A DNA stretch of 64,000 bases from Pseudomonas sp. PA15(2017) (GTDB lineage: Bacteria > Pseudomonadota > Gammaproteobacteria > Pseudomonadales > Pseudomonadaceae). The notes beneath the pieces are model-generated. The model searched no databases and had not been told where the DNA came from. It saw nothing but the letters and a program-made list of their open reading frames with translations. Made by a program: the position numbers and the translations under genes. Location: positions 37,748 to 101,747 of the forward strand of contig NZ_MSXV01000059.1 of the NCBI RefSeq assembly GCF_001945395.1, written 5' to 3'. Positions 50,934-60,127 of the stretch are shown piece after piece. Numbering within the stretch: position 1 is the first letter of the stretch; every line of letters starts with the position of its first letter.

Positions 50934-51644
50934 ATGACCGCTCCCCTTCGCCTCTCCAAACGCCTGATCGAACTCACCGGCTGCTCGCGCCGCGAGGCTG
51001 AGCTGTACATCGAGGGCGGCTGGGTCACGGTTGACGGTGAGGTCGTTGACGAGCCGCAGCGCAAGGTCACCGATGAAATCGTCGCGCTGCTGCCCGATGC
51101 CGTTGCCGAACCCTTGATGCCGGTTACCGTGCTGCTGCACATCCCCAGCGGGCGCTTTCCCGAGCGCGCCGCCGAAGCGATCGGCCCGGATAGCCGCTGG
51201 CCGGACGACCGTGCCGAGCAACGTACCCTGAAGGGACACTTTGCCCGCCTGACGCCGTGCGCGCCTCTGCAGGCCGGTGCCGATGGCCTGCACGTGCTGA
51301 CCCAGGACTGGCGTACCGAGCGCAAGCTGCGCGAGGACCTGGCCAAGCTCGAACAGGAGTACGTGGTAGAGGTTAGCGGCGAGTTGTCGGAACGCGACCT
51401 CAAGCGCCTCAACCATGGCCTGGTGTTCAACGGCACGCCCTTGGCGCCCTGCAAGGTCAGCTGGCAGAACGAAACCCGGCTGCGCTTCGCCCTGAAGAAT
51501 CCGCTGCCTGGCCAACTGGTGTTCATGTGCAACAGCGTCGGCCTCAAGGTGCTGGGCCTCAAGCGCATCCGCATCGGCGGCGTGCCCATGGGCAAGGTTC
51601 CGGCGGGTCAATGGCGCTACCTGGGTGCCAAGGAACGCTTCTGA
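50934..51644 (+). CDS. RluF/RsuA-like S4-domain protein lacking the catalytic Asp
   Basis: A 236-aa protein. The N-terminal S4 RNA-binding domain (LRLSKRLIELTGCSRREAELYIEGGWVTVDG) is followed by a pseudouridine-synthase fold. In active RsuA/RluF enzymes the motif is G-R-L-D-x-x-(S/T)-x-G-L; here it is APLQAGADGL, so the catalytic Asp is Gln and the preceding Arg is Pro. The late R-Q-I-R-R-M motif is also lost (GQLVFMC). Overall order (EQEYVVEV, KRIRIGGVPMGKVPAGQWR) is kept. It is probably an RNA-binding pseudoenzyme; standard annotation would call it a pseudouridine synthase. Confidence 0.82.
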   Translation: MTAPLRLSKRLIELTGCSRREAELYIEGGWVTVDGEVVDEPQRKVTDEIVALLPDAVAEPLMPVTVLLHIPSGRFPERAAEAIGPDSRWPDDRAEQRTLKGHFARLTPCAPLQAGADGLHVLTQDWRTERKLREDLAKLEQEYVVEVSGELSERDLKRLNHGLVFNGTPLAPCKVSWQNETRLRFALKNPLPGQLVFMCNSVGLKVLGLKRIRIGGVPMGKVPAGQWRYLGAKERF

Positions 51645-51704
51645 GCCACGCCCCCCCTTTCACAGGGTTGCGCCAAGCTGGCGCGCCCGTCATCAGGAAT
51701 ACCC

Positions 51705-52166
51705 ATGATCAACAACGATGTACTGCGCAGCCTGCGCTACATGCTCGACATCAGCGACGAGCAACTGGCCGAGATCGTCGAACTCGGCGGCTACGCGGTG
51801 AGCGAGGAGCAGATCGCCGCCGTACTGAAAAAGGACGACGAGCCAGGCTTCCAGCCGTGCAGCGATGAACTGCTGGCCCATGCTCTCGATGGCCTGGTGT
51901 ACTTCAAGCGCGGCAAGGACGACAGCCGCCCGGCGCCCGCCCTGGAGTTGCCGGTGAGCAACAATCAGGTGCTGAAGAAGTTGCGCGTGGCCTTCGAACT
52001 CAAGGAAGACGACATCCACGCCATCATGCGCAGCGTCGATTTCGTGGTGTCGAAGCCGGAAATGAGCGCACTGTTCCGCAAGGCCGGCACCAGCAACTAC
52101 CGCCCCTGCGGCGATCAGTTCCTGCGCAACTTCCTCAAGGGCCTGACCCAGCGCCTGCGCGGCTGA
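51705..52166 (+). CDS. DUF1456 family protein (YehS-like)
   Basis: A 153-aa protein made of two similar halves, each with a helical repeat: MINNDVLRSLRYMLDISDEQLAEIVELGG and SNNQVLKKLRVAFELKEDDIHAIMRSVDF. Each half ends with a CSDELLAHALDGL/CGDQFLRNFLKGL motif. This duplication is the hallmark of DUF1456. The function is unknown. It lies 61 bp after the S4 protein gene and 5 bp before trmO. Confidence 0.88.
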   Translation: MINNDVLRSLRYMLDISDEQLAEIVELGGYAVSEEQIAAVLKKDDEPGFQPCSDELLAHALDGLVYFKRGKDDSRPAPALELPVSNNQVLKKLRVAFELKEDDIHAIMRSVDFVVSKPEMSALFRKAGTSNYRPCGDQFLRNFLKGLTQRLRG

Positions 52167-52171
52167 GCAGC

Positions 52172-52864
52172 GTGAACCATCAGGTTTCGCCCATCGGCTA
52201 CGTGCGCTCCTGCTTCAAGGAGAAGTTCGCCATTCCCCGTCAGCCGCAACTGGCGCCTGCCGCACGTGGCGTGCTGGAACTGTGCCCGCCATTCGATAGC
52301 GGCGACGCCGTTCAGGGCCTGGAGCAGGTCAGCCATGTGTGGCTGCTGTTTCTGTTTCACCAGGCGCTGGAAGACAAACCACGCCTGAAGGTGCGCCCGC
52401 CGCGCCTGGGTGGCAACCGCGCCATCGGCGTGTTCGCCACCCGGGCGACTCATCGCCCCAACGGCATCGGTCAATCGGTGGTGAAGCTGGACAGGGTCGA
52501 CAAGGATCGCCTGTGGCTGTCAGGCATCGACCTGCTCGATGGCACCCCGGTGCTCGACATCAAACCCTACGTGCCCTACGCCGACGGCGTGCCAGGCGCC
52601 CATAACCAGATCGCTGCCGATGCCCCGCCGCAGATCGCCGTGCATTGGCAGGACGACGCCCTGGCCAGCGCCCGACACCACGCACTGCGCCTGGGCGAGC
52701 CGCTGGTGGAGTTGATCGAGCAGTGCCTGGCCCAGGACCCGCGTCCGGCCTATCAGCAGCCCGTGCCGGAACGCTGCTACGGAGTACGGTTGTGGGATGT
52801 GGATGTGCGCTGGCATTACCCGCAGCCAGGCTGTATTCGCGTGCTGGATGTGCAGGCGGAGTAG
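52172..52864 (+). CDS. trmO: tRNA (t6A37) methyltransferase TrmO
   Basis: A 230-aa protein of the TsaA/YaeB family. VSPIGYVRSCFKEKFAIPRQP, GLEQVSHVWLLFLFHQ, GVFATRATHRPNGIGQSVVKL and LDIKPYVPYAD are family motifs. TrmO uses AdoMet to methylate t6A37 in some tRNA-Thr. The GTG start at 52172 lies just after the DUF1456 stop, so translation is probably coupled. Confidence 0.9.
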   Translation: MNHQVSPIGYVRSCFKEKFAIPRQPQLAPAARGVLELCPPFDSGDAVQGLEQVSHVWLLFLFHQALEDKPRLKVRPPRLGGNRAIGVFATRATHRPNGIGQSVVKLDRVDKDRLWLSGIDLLDGTPVLDIKPYVPYADGVPGAHNQIAADAPPQIAVHWQDDALASARHHALRLGEPLVELIEQCLAQDPRPAYQQPVPERCYGVRLWDVDVRWHYPQPGCIRVLDVQAE

Positions 52865-52907
52865 CTCACCGAGCTTCTCGCACCTGGAATATCCGCACGA
52901 CCGCCCC

Positions 52908-52969
52908 GGGTATCGCTTCGCTCAACCACGGGCTACCCCCGTAGCCTGGCGTTGAGCGAAGCGATACCC
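52908..52969. repeat. Perfect 19-bp inverted repeat (REP-like)
   Basis: GGGTATCGCTTCGCTCAAC at 52908-52926 is exactly inverted at 52951-52969, with 24 nt between. It lies between trmO and grxD, which converge. It differs in sequence from the REP family at 27 kb. Confidence 0.8.
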
Positions 52970-53022
52970 AGGAAAATCCTGCAGACGACCGCGGCAACGG
53001 CCAGCGCCTCTTTTTTGCAAAC

Positions 53023-53055
53023 GAAAAAAATCCGCAGCCATCACTGGCTGCGGAT
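53023..53055 (-). terminator. Intrinsic terminator of grxD
   Basis: On the minus strand ATCCGCAGCCA and TGGCTGCGGAT pair around GTGA and are followed by a T7-8 run. It lies 18 bp after the grxD stop. Confidence 0.9.
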
Positions 53056-53072
53056 TCTCGATCGTCAGTCGA

Positions 53073-53399
53073 TCAGGCGCCAGCTTTCTGCACGGCGTCC
53101 TTGATCAGGGTCTGCAGCTCACCCTTTTCGTACATTTCCAGCAGGATGTCGCTGCCGCCGACCAGTTCGCCAGCTACCCACAGCTGCGGGAAGGTCGGCC
53201 AGTTGGCGTACTTGGGCAGGTTGGTGCGGATTTCCGGGTTCTGCAGGATGTCGACGTAGGCGAACTTCTCGCCGCAGCCCATCAGCGCCTGGGACGCGCG
53301 AGCGGAGAAACCGCACTGCGGCGCATTCGGCGAGCCTTTCATGTACAGCAGAACGGTGTTGTTGGCGATCTGCTCTTTGATGGTTTCAATGATATCCAT
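53073..53399 (-). CDS. grxD: Monothiol glutaredoxin GrxD
   Basis: A 108-aa monothiol glutaredoxin with the CGFS active site (NAPQCGFSARASQAL) and the glutathione-binding WPTFPQLWVAGELVGGSDIL. Such proteins carry and deliver [2Fe-2S] clusters. ATG at 53399 is the family start (MDIIETIKEQI). Confidence 0.95.
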   Translation of the reverse strand: MDIIETIKEQIANNTVLLYMKGSPNAPQCGFSARASQALMGCGEKFAYVDILQNPEIRTNLPKYANWPTFPQLWVAGELVGGSDILLEMYEKGELQTLIKDAVQKAGA

Positions 53400-53500
53400 T
53401 AGGCACCTCAGAACTGGACTATCCGACTCGTGGGTCGATACGGTGCGCGCATTGTAACCAAAAGCCGAGCGCAATGCTCAGCCATGCTGCACGCGCACTA

Positions 53501-55600
53501 TCAGGCCGCCACCACCTCCACGGGAACGCCATTGAGCGCGGCATTGCCGGACAGCGCATCGAGCAAACGCTCATCGGTCAGGTCGTTGGCGCTCGCCCCC
53601 GGCGTCGCCTGGGCGATGCTCATCTGCACACCCGGGCGGCCATGGCCCCAGCCATGTGGCAGGCTGACCACCCCGGGCATCATCTCGGCGCTGCCGAGTA
53701 CCTCGACCTCCAGCGCACCGACCCGCGAACGCACACTGACCCGCTGGCCATCGCTGAGCCCGCGTCGCGCCAGATCCTCGGGGTTCATCAGCAACTGATG
53801 GCGCGGCTTGCCTTTCACCAGCCGGTGATAGTTGTGCATCCAGGAATTGTTGCTGCGTACATGACGGCGGCCGATCAGCAACAGCTGGTCCTCGACCAAT
53901 GCCGGCTGCGCCGCGAAACGCTGCAAGTCGTCCAGCAACAACGCCGGCGCGATCTGCACCTGATCCTTCAGACGCGCCGCCAGGTTGGGCTTGAGCGGGC
54001 CGATATCCAGGCCATGGGGATGATCCAGCAGCGTCTGCAGCGACAGGTTGAGCGGCGAGCTCTCGCCGTACGGTCCCATGCGCAGGCCGAAGTCGATCAT
54101 CTGCGCTGGCGGCTGCGTCGGTTTGAGGGTCGCGCCGGTCTGTGCGGCAAAGGCCTGCGCCAGGCCGACGAAGATCTCCCAGTCATCCAGTGCGCCAGCG
54201 GGCTTGGGCAGTACGGCTTGGTTGAAGCGGGTGACGTTGCGCACCGCGAACAGGTTGAAAGTGGTGTCGTAGTGATCATGCTCCAGCGGTGCGGTAGATG
54301 GCAGGATCAGATCGGCGTGGCGCGTGGTTTCGTTGATGTACAGGTCCACGCTGAGCATGAACGCCAGCCCTTCGAGCCCGCGCTCCAGCTGGCGACCGTT
54401 GGGCGTGGACAGCACCGGGTTGCCCGCCACTGTGATCAGCGCCCGCACCTGGCCGTCACCGTCGGTGAGCATTTCCTCGGCCAAAGCGCTGACCGGCAGC
54501 TCGCCGCCGTATTCCGGCAGGCCGGATACGCGGCTCTGCCAGCGGTCGAAGTGCCCGCCGGACGTTGCACCCACCAGATCCACCGCCGGTTCGGTGCACA
54601 GCGCCCCGCCCTCGCGATCCAAGTTGCCGGTCACCAGGTTGATCACCTGCACCAGCCATTGGCACAGGGTGCCGAATACCTGGGTCGAAACCCCCATGCG
54701 CCCGTAGCAAACAGCGCGCTCGGCCGCGGCAAAGTCACGGGCCAGTTGCCGGATCGTTCCTGCCGGCACGCCGCAGCGCGCGGCCATGCGATCAGCGTCG
54801 AACGGGGCAACCGCGCCGCGTAACTCATCCAGCCCGGCGATTGGCAAATGACTGGCCCGCCGGAGGTTTTCTTCGAACAGCGTGTTGAGCATGCCCAGCA
54901 ACAAGGCGGCATCCTGCCCGGGGCGAATGAACAGATGCTGGTCGGCGATGGCTGCGGTTTCGGTATGCCGCGGATCGACCACCACCAGCTTGCCGCCACG
55001 AGCCTGGATGGCCTTGAGGCGCTTCTCCACATCCGGCACGGTCATCAGGCTGCCGTTGGACGCCAACGGGTTGCCGCCCAGGATCAGCATGAAATCGGTC
55101 TGGTCGATGTCGGGGATGGGGATCAGAAAACCGTGGCCGTACATCAGGTGACAGGTCAGGTGATGGGGCAACTGATCGACCGACGTGGCGGAGTAGCGAT
55201 TGCGCGTTTTCAGCAGGCCCAGAAAGTAGTTGCTGTGGGTCATCAGCCCGTAGTTGTGCACGCTGGGGTTGCCCTGGTAGACCGCCACGGCGTTCTGCCC
55301 GTGAGCAGCCTGCACGGCCGCCAGGCGATTGGCGGCGAACTCGAAAGCCTCCTGCCAGCTGATGGCTTCCCAGCGATCGCCGGTACGCCGCATGGGCTGG
55401 CGCAGGCGATCCGGATCGTTCTGGATATCCTGCAGGGCCACGGCCTTCGGGCAGATATGGCCACGGCTGAACGGATCGTCGCGGTCGCCCTTGATGGAAC
55501 GCACCTGAGGCTGCCCATCGGCAACCTGCTCGACTTCCAGCGTCAGCCCACAAATGGCTTCGCACAGGTGGCAGGCACGGTGATGGAGGGTCGTGGTCAT
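53501..55600 (-). CDS. Molybdopterin-dependent oxidoreductase (bis-MGD, [4Fe-4S])
   Basis: A 699-aa protein of the DMSO reductase superfamily. The N-terminal RACHLCEAICGLTLEV plus GHICPKA give the four Cys of a [4Fe-4S] cluster. Molybdopterin-binding stretches (ILGGNPLASNGSL, VVDPRHTETA, LPHGWGHGRPG) follow. No twin-arginine signal is present, so it is cytoplasmic. The residue after the cluster region at the Mo site (YGHGFLIPIPDID) does not identify the substrate. It stands alone and divergent from argF. Annotated relatives are often called formate dehydrogenase- or nitrate reductase-like. Confidence 0.85.
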   Translation of the reverse strand: MTTTLHHRACHLCEAICGLTLEVEQVADGQPQVRSIKGDRDDPFSRGHICPKAVALQDIQNDPDRLRQPMRRTGDRWEAISWQEAFEFAANRLAAVQAAHGQNAVAVYQGNPSVHNYGLMTHSNYFLGLLKTRNRYSATSVDQLPHHLTCHLMYGHGFLIPIPDIDQTDFMLILGGNPLASNGSLMTVPDVEKRLKAIQARGGKLVVVDPRHTETAAIADQHLFIRPGQDAALLLGMLNTLFEENLRRASHLPIAGLDELRGAVAPFDADRMAARCGVPAGTIRQLARDFAAAERAVCYGRMGVSTQVFGTLCQWLVQVINLVTGNLDREGGALCTEPAVDLVGATSGGHFDRWQSRVSGLPEYGGELPVSALAEEMLTDGDGQVRALITVAGNPVLSTPNGRQLERGLEGLAFMLSVDLYINETTRHADLILPSTAPLEHDHYDTTFNLFAVRNVTRFNQAVLPKPAGALDDWEIFVGLAQAFAAQTGATLKPTQPPAQMIDFGLRMGPYGESSPLNLSLQTLLDHPHGLDIGPLKPNLAARLKDQVQIAPALLLDDLQRFAAQPALVEDQLLLIGRRHVRSNNSWMHNYHRLVKGKPRHQLLMNPEDLARRGLSDGQRVSVRSRVGALEVEVLGSAEMMPGVVSLPHGWGHGRPGVQMSIAQATPGASANDLTDERLLDALSGNAALNGVPVEVVAA

Positions 55601-55824
55601 GGCCAGCCTCGCTTTATTGTTGAAGGCCCATGATGGGCGCCAACGCGGCGTCCTGCCAGCAGCTTCGATGCCGTGAATCGTGGGCCATCAGGGCCATCCA
55701 TCAGGCCGGCGCAGAGGCAGGAAAGGCACGTCGGGTGTGGCAATCCGGGCAAATTTGCGCCTAGGCGTCATTTACTTATAAGATCGGCGGCTTCCCGTTT
55801 CGTCGCACTGTGCGGCTCCCAGCC

Positions 55825-55861
55825 GCAGGTTCTCCCGTTTTTCCTCGAAAAAACAACCTGC
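55825..55861 (+). promoter_or_regulatory. Leader hairpin upstream of argF
   Basis: GCAGGTT...AACCTGC with GTTTTT/AAAAAC inside form a 13-bp stem interrupted by CTCCC. An alternative hairpin, GCGGCT-CCC-AGCCGC (55812-55826), shares bases with it, so the two compete. They lie in the leader after a TATAAG -10-like element at about 55779-55784, and end 27 nt before the argF ATG. Confidence 0.4.
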
Positions 55862-55888
55862 GCCCTGTATGTCAAAAGGTAGTTAACG

Positions 55889-56809
55889 ATGAGCGCAAGA
55901 CACTTTCTCTCGCTGAAGGACTGCACACCGGACGAACTGGTGGGACTGATCCGACGCGGCATGGAGCTGAAAGGCTTGCGCAACAGCGGCGTACTCTTCG
56001 AGCCTCTGCGCAATCGCGTGCTGGGCATGATCTTCGAGAAAGCCTCGACCCGTACCCGCGTATCGTTCGAAGCCGGCATGATCCAGCTCGGCGGCCAGGC
56101 CATCTTCCTGTCGCCGCGCGACACCCAGCTGGGCCGTGGCGAACCGGTCGCCGACTCGGCCATCGTCATGTCGCGCATGCTCGATGCGATCATGATCCGC
56201 ACCTTCGCCCACAGCACCCTGATCGAGTTCGCCGCCAACTCCCGCGTACCGGTGATCAACGGCCTGTCGGACGATCTGCATCCCTGCCAGTTACTGGCCG
56301 ACATGCAGACCTTCCATGAACAGCGCGGCAGCATCGTCGGCAAGACCGCTGCCTGGATCGGCGACGGCAACAACATGTGCAACTCCTATATAGAAGCAGC
56401 CATGCAGTTCGACTTCACCCTGCACGTCGCCTGTCCGGAAGGCTACGAGCCGAGCGCCGCCCTGCTGGCCGAAGCGGGTGAGCGGGTGAAGATTTTCCGC
56501 GATCCGCGCGAAGCAGTCGCCGGTGCGCACCTGGTGACTACCGACGTGTGGGCCTCCATGGGCCAGGAAGAAGAAGTCGCCGAGCGCCACAAGCTGTTCG
56601 CGCCCTATCAGGTGAACCGCGCGCTGCTCGACGCCGCCGACGAGAACGTGCTGTTTCTGCATTGCCTGCCGGCACACCGTGGCGAGGAAATCAGCGTCGA
56701 CCTGCTCGATGATCCTCGCTCAGCTGCCTGGGACCAAGCGGAGAACCGCCTGCATGCGCAGAAAGCGCTGCTCGAATTCCTGGTCGAACCGGCGTATCAC
56801 CACGCATGA
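55889..56809 (+). CDS. argF: Ornithine carbamoyltransferase, anabolic
   Basis: A 306-aa enzyme making citrulline from ornithine and carbamoyl phosphate. The carbamoyl-phosphate motif STRTRVSFEAG, HSTLIEF, HPCQLLADMQT and the ornithine loop HCLPAHRGEEI are all present. It resembles the short anabolic ArgF rather than catabolic ArcB, and no arc genes are nearby. Its stop overlaps the ABC ATPase start by 4 bp, as in other Pseudomonas. Confidence 0.96.
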   Translation: MSARHFLSLKDCTPDELVGLIRRGMELKGLRNSGVLFEPLRNRVLGMIFEKASTRTRVSFEAGMIQLGGQAIFLSPRDTQLGRGEPVADSAIVMSRMLDAIMIRTFAHSTLIEFAANSRVPVINGLSDDLHPCQLLADMQTFHEQRGSIVGKTAAWIGDGNNMCNSYIEAAMQFDFTLHVACPEGYEPSAALLAEAGERVKIFRDPREAVAGAHLVTTDVWASMGQEEEVAERHKLFAPYQVNRALLDAADENVLFLHCLPAHRGEEISVDLLDDPRSAAWDQAENRLHAQKALLEFLVEPAYHHA

Positions 56810-57891
56810 GCCAGCCAATGCTGTTGAGCCTGCGCAATCTGGGTTGCGGCTACGGTGACCAGCGCATCGTGCAGCAGTTGAACCTGCACCTCAACGCCGG
56901 GGAAATCGGTTGCCTGCTTGGCCCCTCCGGCTGTGGCAAGACCACCACCCTGCGCGCCATCGCCGGCTTCGAGCCGGTGCTGGAAGGTGAAATAGCCCTG
57001 GCCGGCGAGGTCATCTCCCGTCCGGGCTTCACCCTGGCGCCCGAGAAGCGCCGCATCGGCATGGTGTTTCAGGACTACGCGCTGTTTCCGCACCTGAGCG
57101 TGGCGCAGAACGTGTCCTTCGGTATTCGCAAGCAGCCCGACCGCGAGCAGGTGACCCGCGAATTGCTGGAGCTGGTCAAGCTCGACCAACTGAGCGAACG
57201 CCACCCGAACGAGCTGTCTGGTGGGCAGCAGCAGCGCGTCGCCCTGGCCCGCGCGCTGGCTACCAACCCGCAACTGTTATTGCTCGACGAGCCGTTCTCC
57301 AACCTCGACGGCGAGCTGCGTCGGCGCCTGAGCCAAGAGGTGCGCGACATTCTCAAGGCCCGTGGCACCAGCGCGATTCTGGTCACCCATGACCAGGAAG
57401 AAGCCTTCGCCGTCAGCGACCAGGTCGGCGTGTTCAAGGCTGGGCATCTGGAGCAATGGGACACGCCCTTCAACCTCTACCATGAACCGCAGACGCCCTT
57501 CGTCGCCAGCTTCATCGGCCAGGGTTACTTCATTCGCGGCCAGTTGCTTGCGCCCGATGAGGTGCAGACCGAGCTGGGTCTGATCCGCGGCAACCGTACC
57601 TATTCATGGCCAGTCGGCAGTGCGGTGGACGTGCTGCTGCGCCCGGACGATATCGTTCACGACCCCGAGAACGCGCAAAAGGCCAAGATCGTCGGCAAGA
57701 GCTTTCTCGGCGCCGCCACTCTGTATCGCCTGCAACTGCCCACCGGCAGCCAGCTGGAAGCCCTGTTCCCCAGCCATGCCGATCACCAGCCCGGTGAACA
57801 GGTGGGCATCCGCATCGCCGCCGACCACCTGGTGGCCTTCGCCGCGCCAGGCAGCGTGGCGGCGCCCTCGACGCTGGAACGAGCGGACTAG
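56806..57891 (+). CDS. ABC transporter ATPase (FbpC/PotA-like), orphan
   Basis: A 361-aa ABC ATPase with Walker A GPSGCGKTT, signature LSGGQQQRVALAR, Walker B LLLLDEPFSNLD, and a C-terminal TOBE domain (from ~280). MVFQDYALFPHLSVAQNVSFGI and the length match iron(III) or putrescine importers of the CUT1/FbpC type. No permease or binding-protein gene is adjacent, so its partner is elsewhere. It overlaps argF and, convergently, the PhzF-like gene by 4 bp. Confidence 0.87.
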   Translation: MSQPMLLSLRNLGCGYGDQRIVQQLNLHLNAGEIGCLLGPSGCGKTTTLRAIAGFEPVLEGEIALAGEVISRPGFTLAPEKRRIGMVFQDYALFPHLSVAQNVSFGIRKQPDREQVTRELLELVKLDQLSERHPNELSGGQQQRVALARALATNPQLLLLDEPFSNLDGELRRRLSQEVRDILKARGTSAILVTHDQEEAFAVSDQVGVFKAGHLEQWDTPFNLYHEPQTPFVASFIGQGYFIRGQLLAPDEVQTELGLIRGNRTYSWPVGSAVDVLLRPDDIVHDPENAQKAKIVGKSFLGAATLYRLQLPTGSQLEALFPSHADHQPGEQVGIRIAADHLVAFAAPGSVAAPSTLERAD

Positions 57892-58667
57892 AGGAAAAGC
57901 TGGCCGCTGCTCACCACCCGGGCCTGGCCAGCGATCTCTACCCGCTCGCCCTTCAAGCGGCACCACAGGAAACCGCCTCGGGCGCCGCCCTGGTAAGCGC
58001 TCAGCGCCGGCTTGCCCAGCAGCTGCGCCCAGTACGGCGTGAGGATGCAGTGGGCCGAGCCGGTGACCGGATCCTCGTCGATGCCCACCACCGGCGCGAA
58101 ATTGCGCGACACGAAATCCACCGCTTCGCCTCGCGCGGTCACGATCACCGCCGGCCAGGGCAGCTGCGCCAACGCCCGCAAGTCGGGGTTACAGGCACGT
58201 ACGGCCGCTGCGGATTCGAGCACTACCAGCAGTTGCGGCGCATCCAGCACGGCAGTTGGCTTCTGCCCGAGGATTTGCGCCAGGCCCTCGGGCTCGGCGA
58301 TTGGCGTCGGCGCATTGCAAGGAAAATCCAGTACCAGACGATCACCCTCGCGGCGCACCGACAGGCTGCCATCCACGTAGTTGAAATCGATACGCTCACC
58401 CGGCTCGCCATGGCACTCGAACAGGGCATGGGCACTGGCCAGGGTGGCATGCCCGCACAGCGGGACTTCCGTGGTCGGCGTGAACCAACGGATGCGCCAG
58501 GCTGCGCCCTCTTTGACCACGAAGGCGGTTTCGGCCAGATTGTGCTCGGCGGCGATCTGCTGCATCAAACCAGCGTCGAGCCACTGGTCGAGGCGATAGA
58601 CCACCGCCGGGTTGCCTGCAAAAGGCTTGTCGCTGAAGGCGTCGATCTGGTGAAACGGCAGGGACAT
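57888..58667 (-). CDS. PhzF-family isomerase-like protein
   Basis: A 259-aa protein with the two-domain diaminopimelate-epimerase fold of PhzF proteins. FHQIDAFSDKPFAGNPAVVY, AAEHNLAETAFVV (containing the catalytic Glu), PLCGHATLASAHAL and EDPVTGSAHC are the signature blocks. The substrate is unknown; no phenazine genes are present. ATG at 58667 is the family start; the longer frame to 58745 is ignored. Confidence 0.9.
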   Translation of the reverse strand: MSLPFHQIDAFSDKPFAGNPAVVYRLDQWLDAGLMQQIAAEHNLAETAFVVKEGAAWRIRWFTPTTEVPLCGHATLASAHALFECHGEPGERIDFNYVDGSLSVRREGDRLVLDFPCNAPTPIAEPEGLAQILGQKPTAVLDAPQLLVVLESAAAVRACNPDLRALAQLPWPAVIVTARGEAVDFVSRNFAPVVGIDEDPVTGSAHCILTPYWAQLLGKPALSAYQGGARGGFLWCRLKGERVEIAGQARVVSSGQLFL

Positions 58668-58763
58668 CGGGATTTTCCTTGAAGATGACGGATGGCTCAG
58701 CATGCCTCTATCGCACCGCCTGGCTGCGATACAGCGCGGCGCCAATAGGGCGCAACAGTGTGA

Positions 58764-59540
58764 TCAGGGCTGGGTATGGATGCCGTAGCGTTGCAGCAGG
58801 GCGTCGAGGCGACCGTCATGCCGATAGCGCTGCACGCCTTCGTCGAAGATATCGCGATAGCGGGCACTGGACGACAGCACGGGGGAGAAGGCGATGTAGA
58901 TCGGCACGTCCGGCACCCGACAGCCAACCTCGACCAGATCATCGTGATTGCCGTGCTGGTCCTGATACATGGCCATGATCCAGGTGTTCTCCAGCAGCGC
59001 GTCCAGGCGCCCCAGCTCGACCTTGCGCACGTTCAGTGCCAGTGCCTGCTCACCGGCGGCAAGCTGCAGGCGGTCGTACTCCTTCTGATACCGGCGGATA
59101 TAGTTGTCGAGTTCCTGGCCGTAGCTATAACCGTTAATCACCCCGAGACGAATCGTGGCGAGCGAATCCGACCCTGTATAGCGCCACTTGCTGTCGGCCC
59201 GAGCATAGAAACAGTTGCGGGAAATACCCGGCGCCGATTTTCCAAAGAGAAAGTCCGGCGCGTCGCGCACACCAGCACCAACCAGTGCGTTGGCACGCCC
59301 ACTGCGCACGTCCTGCACGGCACGAGCCCAGTTGGTGACGCGGTAGTCGACCTGAATGCCGGCCTCGGCGAAGATCTGCGTGGCTAACTCGACGAAGATG
59401 CCGGGGCGCTCGGCGTCCTGCGCGCAGTTGACCGGGCACCAGACGTCGGCCTCCATGATCAGGGTTTCCGCCCGGGCGCAGGCGCTGCTCAGCAGCACAG
59501 CCGCCAGCAGGCTTCTTGCCAACCAACCAATATCCCTCAC
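58764..59540 (-). CDS. Periplasmic solute-binding protein, family 3
   Basis: A 258-aa exported protein (signal peptide to about ACARA). The mature part has the family 3 bilobal layout: LIMEADVWCPVNCAQDAERPGIFVELATQIFAEAGI, VTNWARAVQDVRSGRANALVGAGV, RLGVINGYSYGQELDNYI. It has an unusual early Cys pair (WCPVNC). No transporter genes are adjacent, so it may be a sensor-type or orphan binding protein. Confidence 0.8.
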   Translation of the reverse strand: MRDIGWLARSLLAAVLLSSACARAETLIMEADVWCPVNCAQDAERPGIFVELATQIFAEAGIQVDYRVTNWARAVQDVRSGRANALVGAGVRDAPDFLFGKSAPGISRNCFYARADSKWRYTGSDSLATIRLGVINGYSYGQELDNYIRRYQKEYDRLQLAAGEQALALNVRKVELGRLDALLENTWIMAMYQDQHGNHDDLVEVGCRVPDVPIYIAFSPVLSSSARYRDIFDEGVQRYRHDGRLDALLQRYGIHTQP

Positions 59541-60127
59541 TATTCGCCTCGCCTCCTGCTACCGCGGGCGCCACTGACACCCTGTCCTTTGCCACGCCGC
59601 CCTCGGTCATGCCCGAGGGCAGGCAGATAGTGTCCCAACCCATGGCATGAGCAAACCAATCGTGGGCGCCCTGTAGGCGCCAGTGAGTGATCGTCGTAAA
59701 TCTTGGCCAGCATTTTCTGCAAAACCTCACGAGCATCGGCGATGCCGCGCTCACCATGGCCACTATCGCATTGACCGAGTTGATTGAGAAAGGGGCAACA
59801 CCCCTTTGCTCGAACGAAAGACGCGGCGCCTCAGCGGCCACGTGTTCAGCCTGTATAGCTCCTCACAGCCAAGCGCTGCACTGGCGATCGTGATCGATAC
59901 CCATCGACGCGCGATGACGATCGTCCGCTACCAATTCTGGAACGCCGCGTCGGAGCGCATGAATTTCGCCATTAATCGATCCCCTGATGCTGGAAACGAT
60001 TGAATTTGGCCTGACGCCAGCGCAGTACCATTCGCCGAAAGACTTAGAAATATTTTGTTACAATCCATCAAGAAAGGGCCGCTGGGTTTTACGCCAGTCA
60101 TTCGTCTTGCATATAGGAGTTACGTTT
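59541..60127. other. Non-coding or decayed stretch before the peptide-exporter genes
   Basis: No gene is supported. Fragments such as REVLQKMLAKIYDDHSLAPTG (minus strand, near 59700) look like decayed coding sequence, but I cannot name a parent. The last ~100 bp are AT-richer and contain TACAAT near 60058, a possible -10 for the downstream genes. Confidence 0.4.

Noticed and set aside
55740..55888. ArgR operator upstream of argF
   Set aside because: Only a short CGTCGC near-match is seen near 55801; not enough to call a site, although ArgR control is likely from the family.
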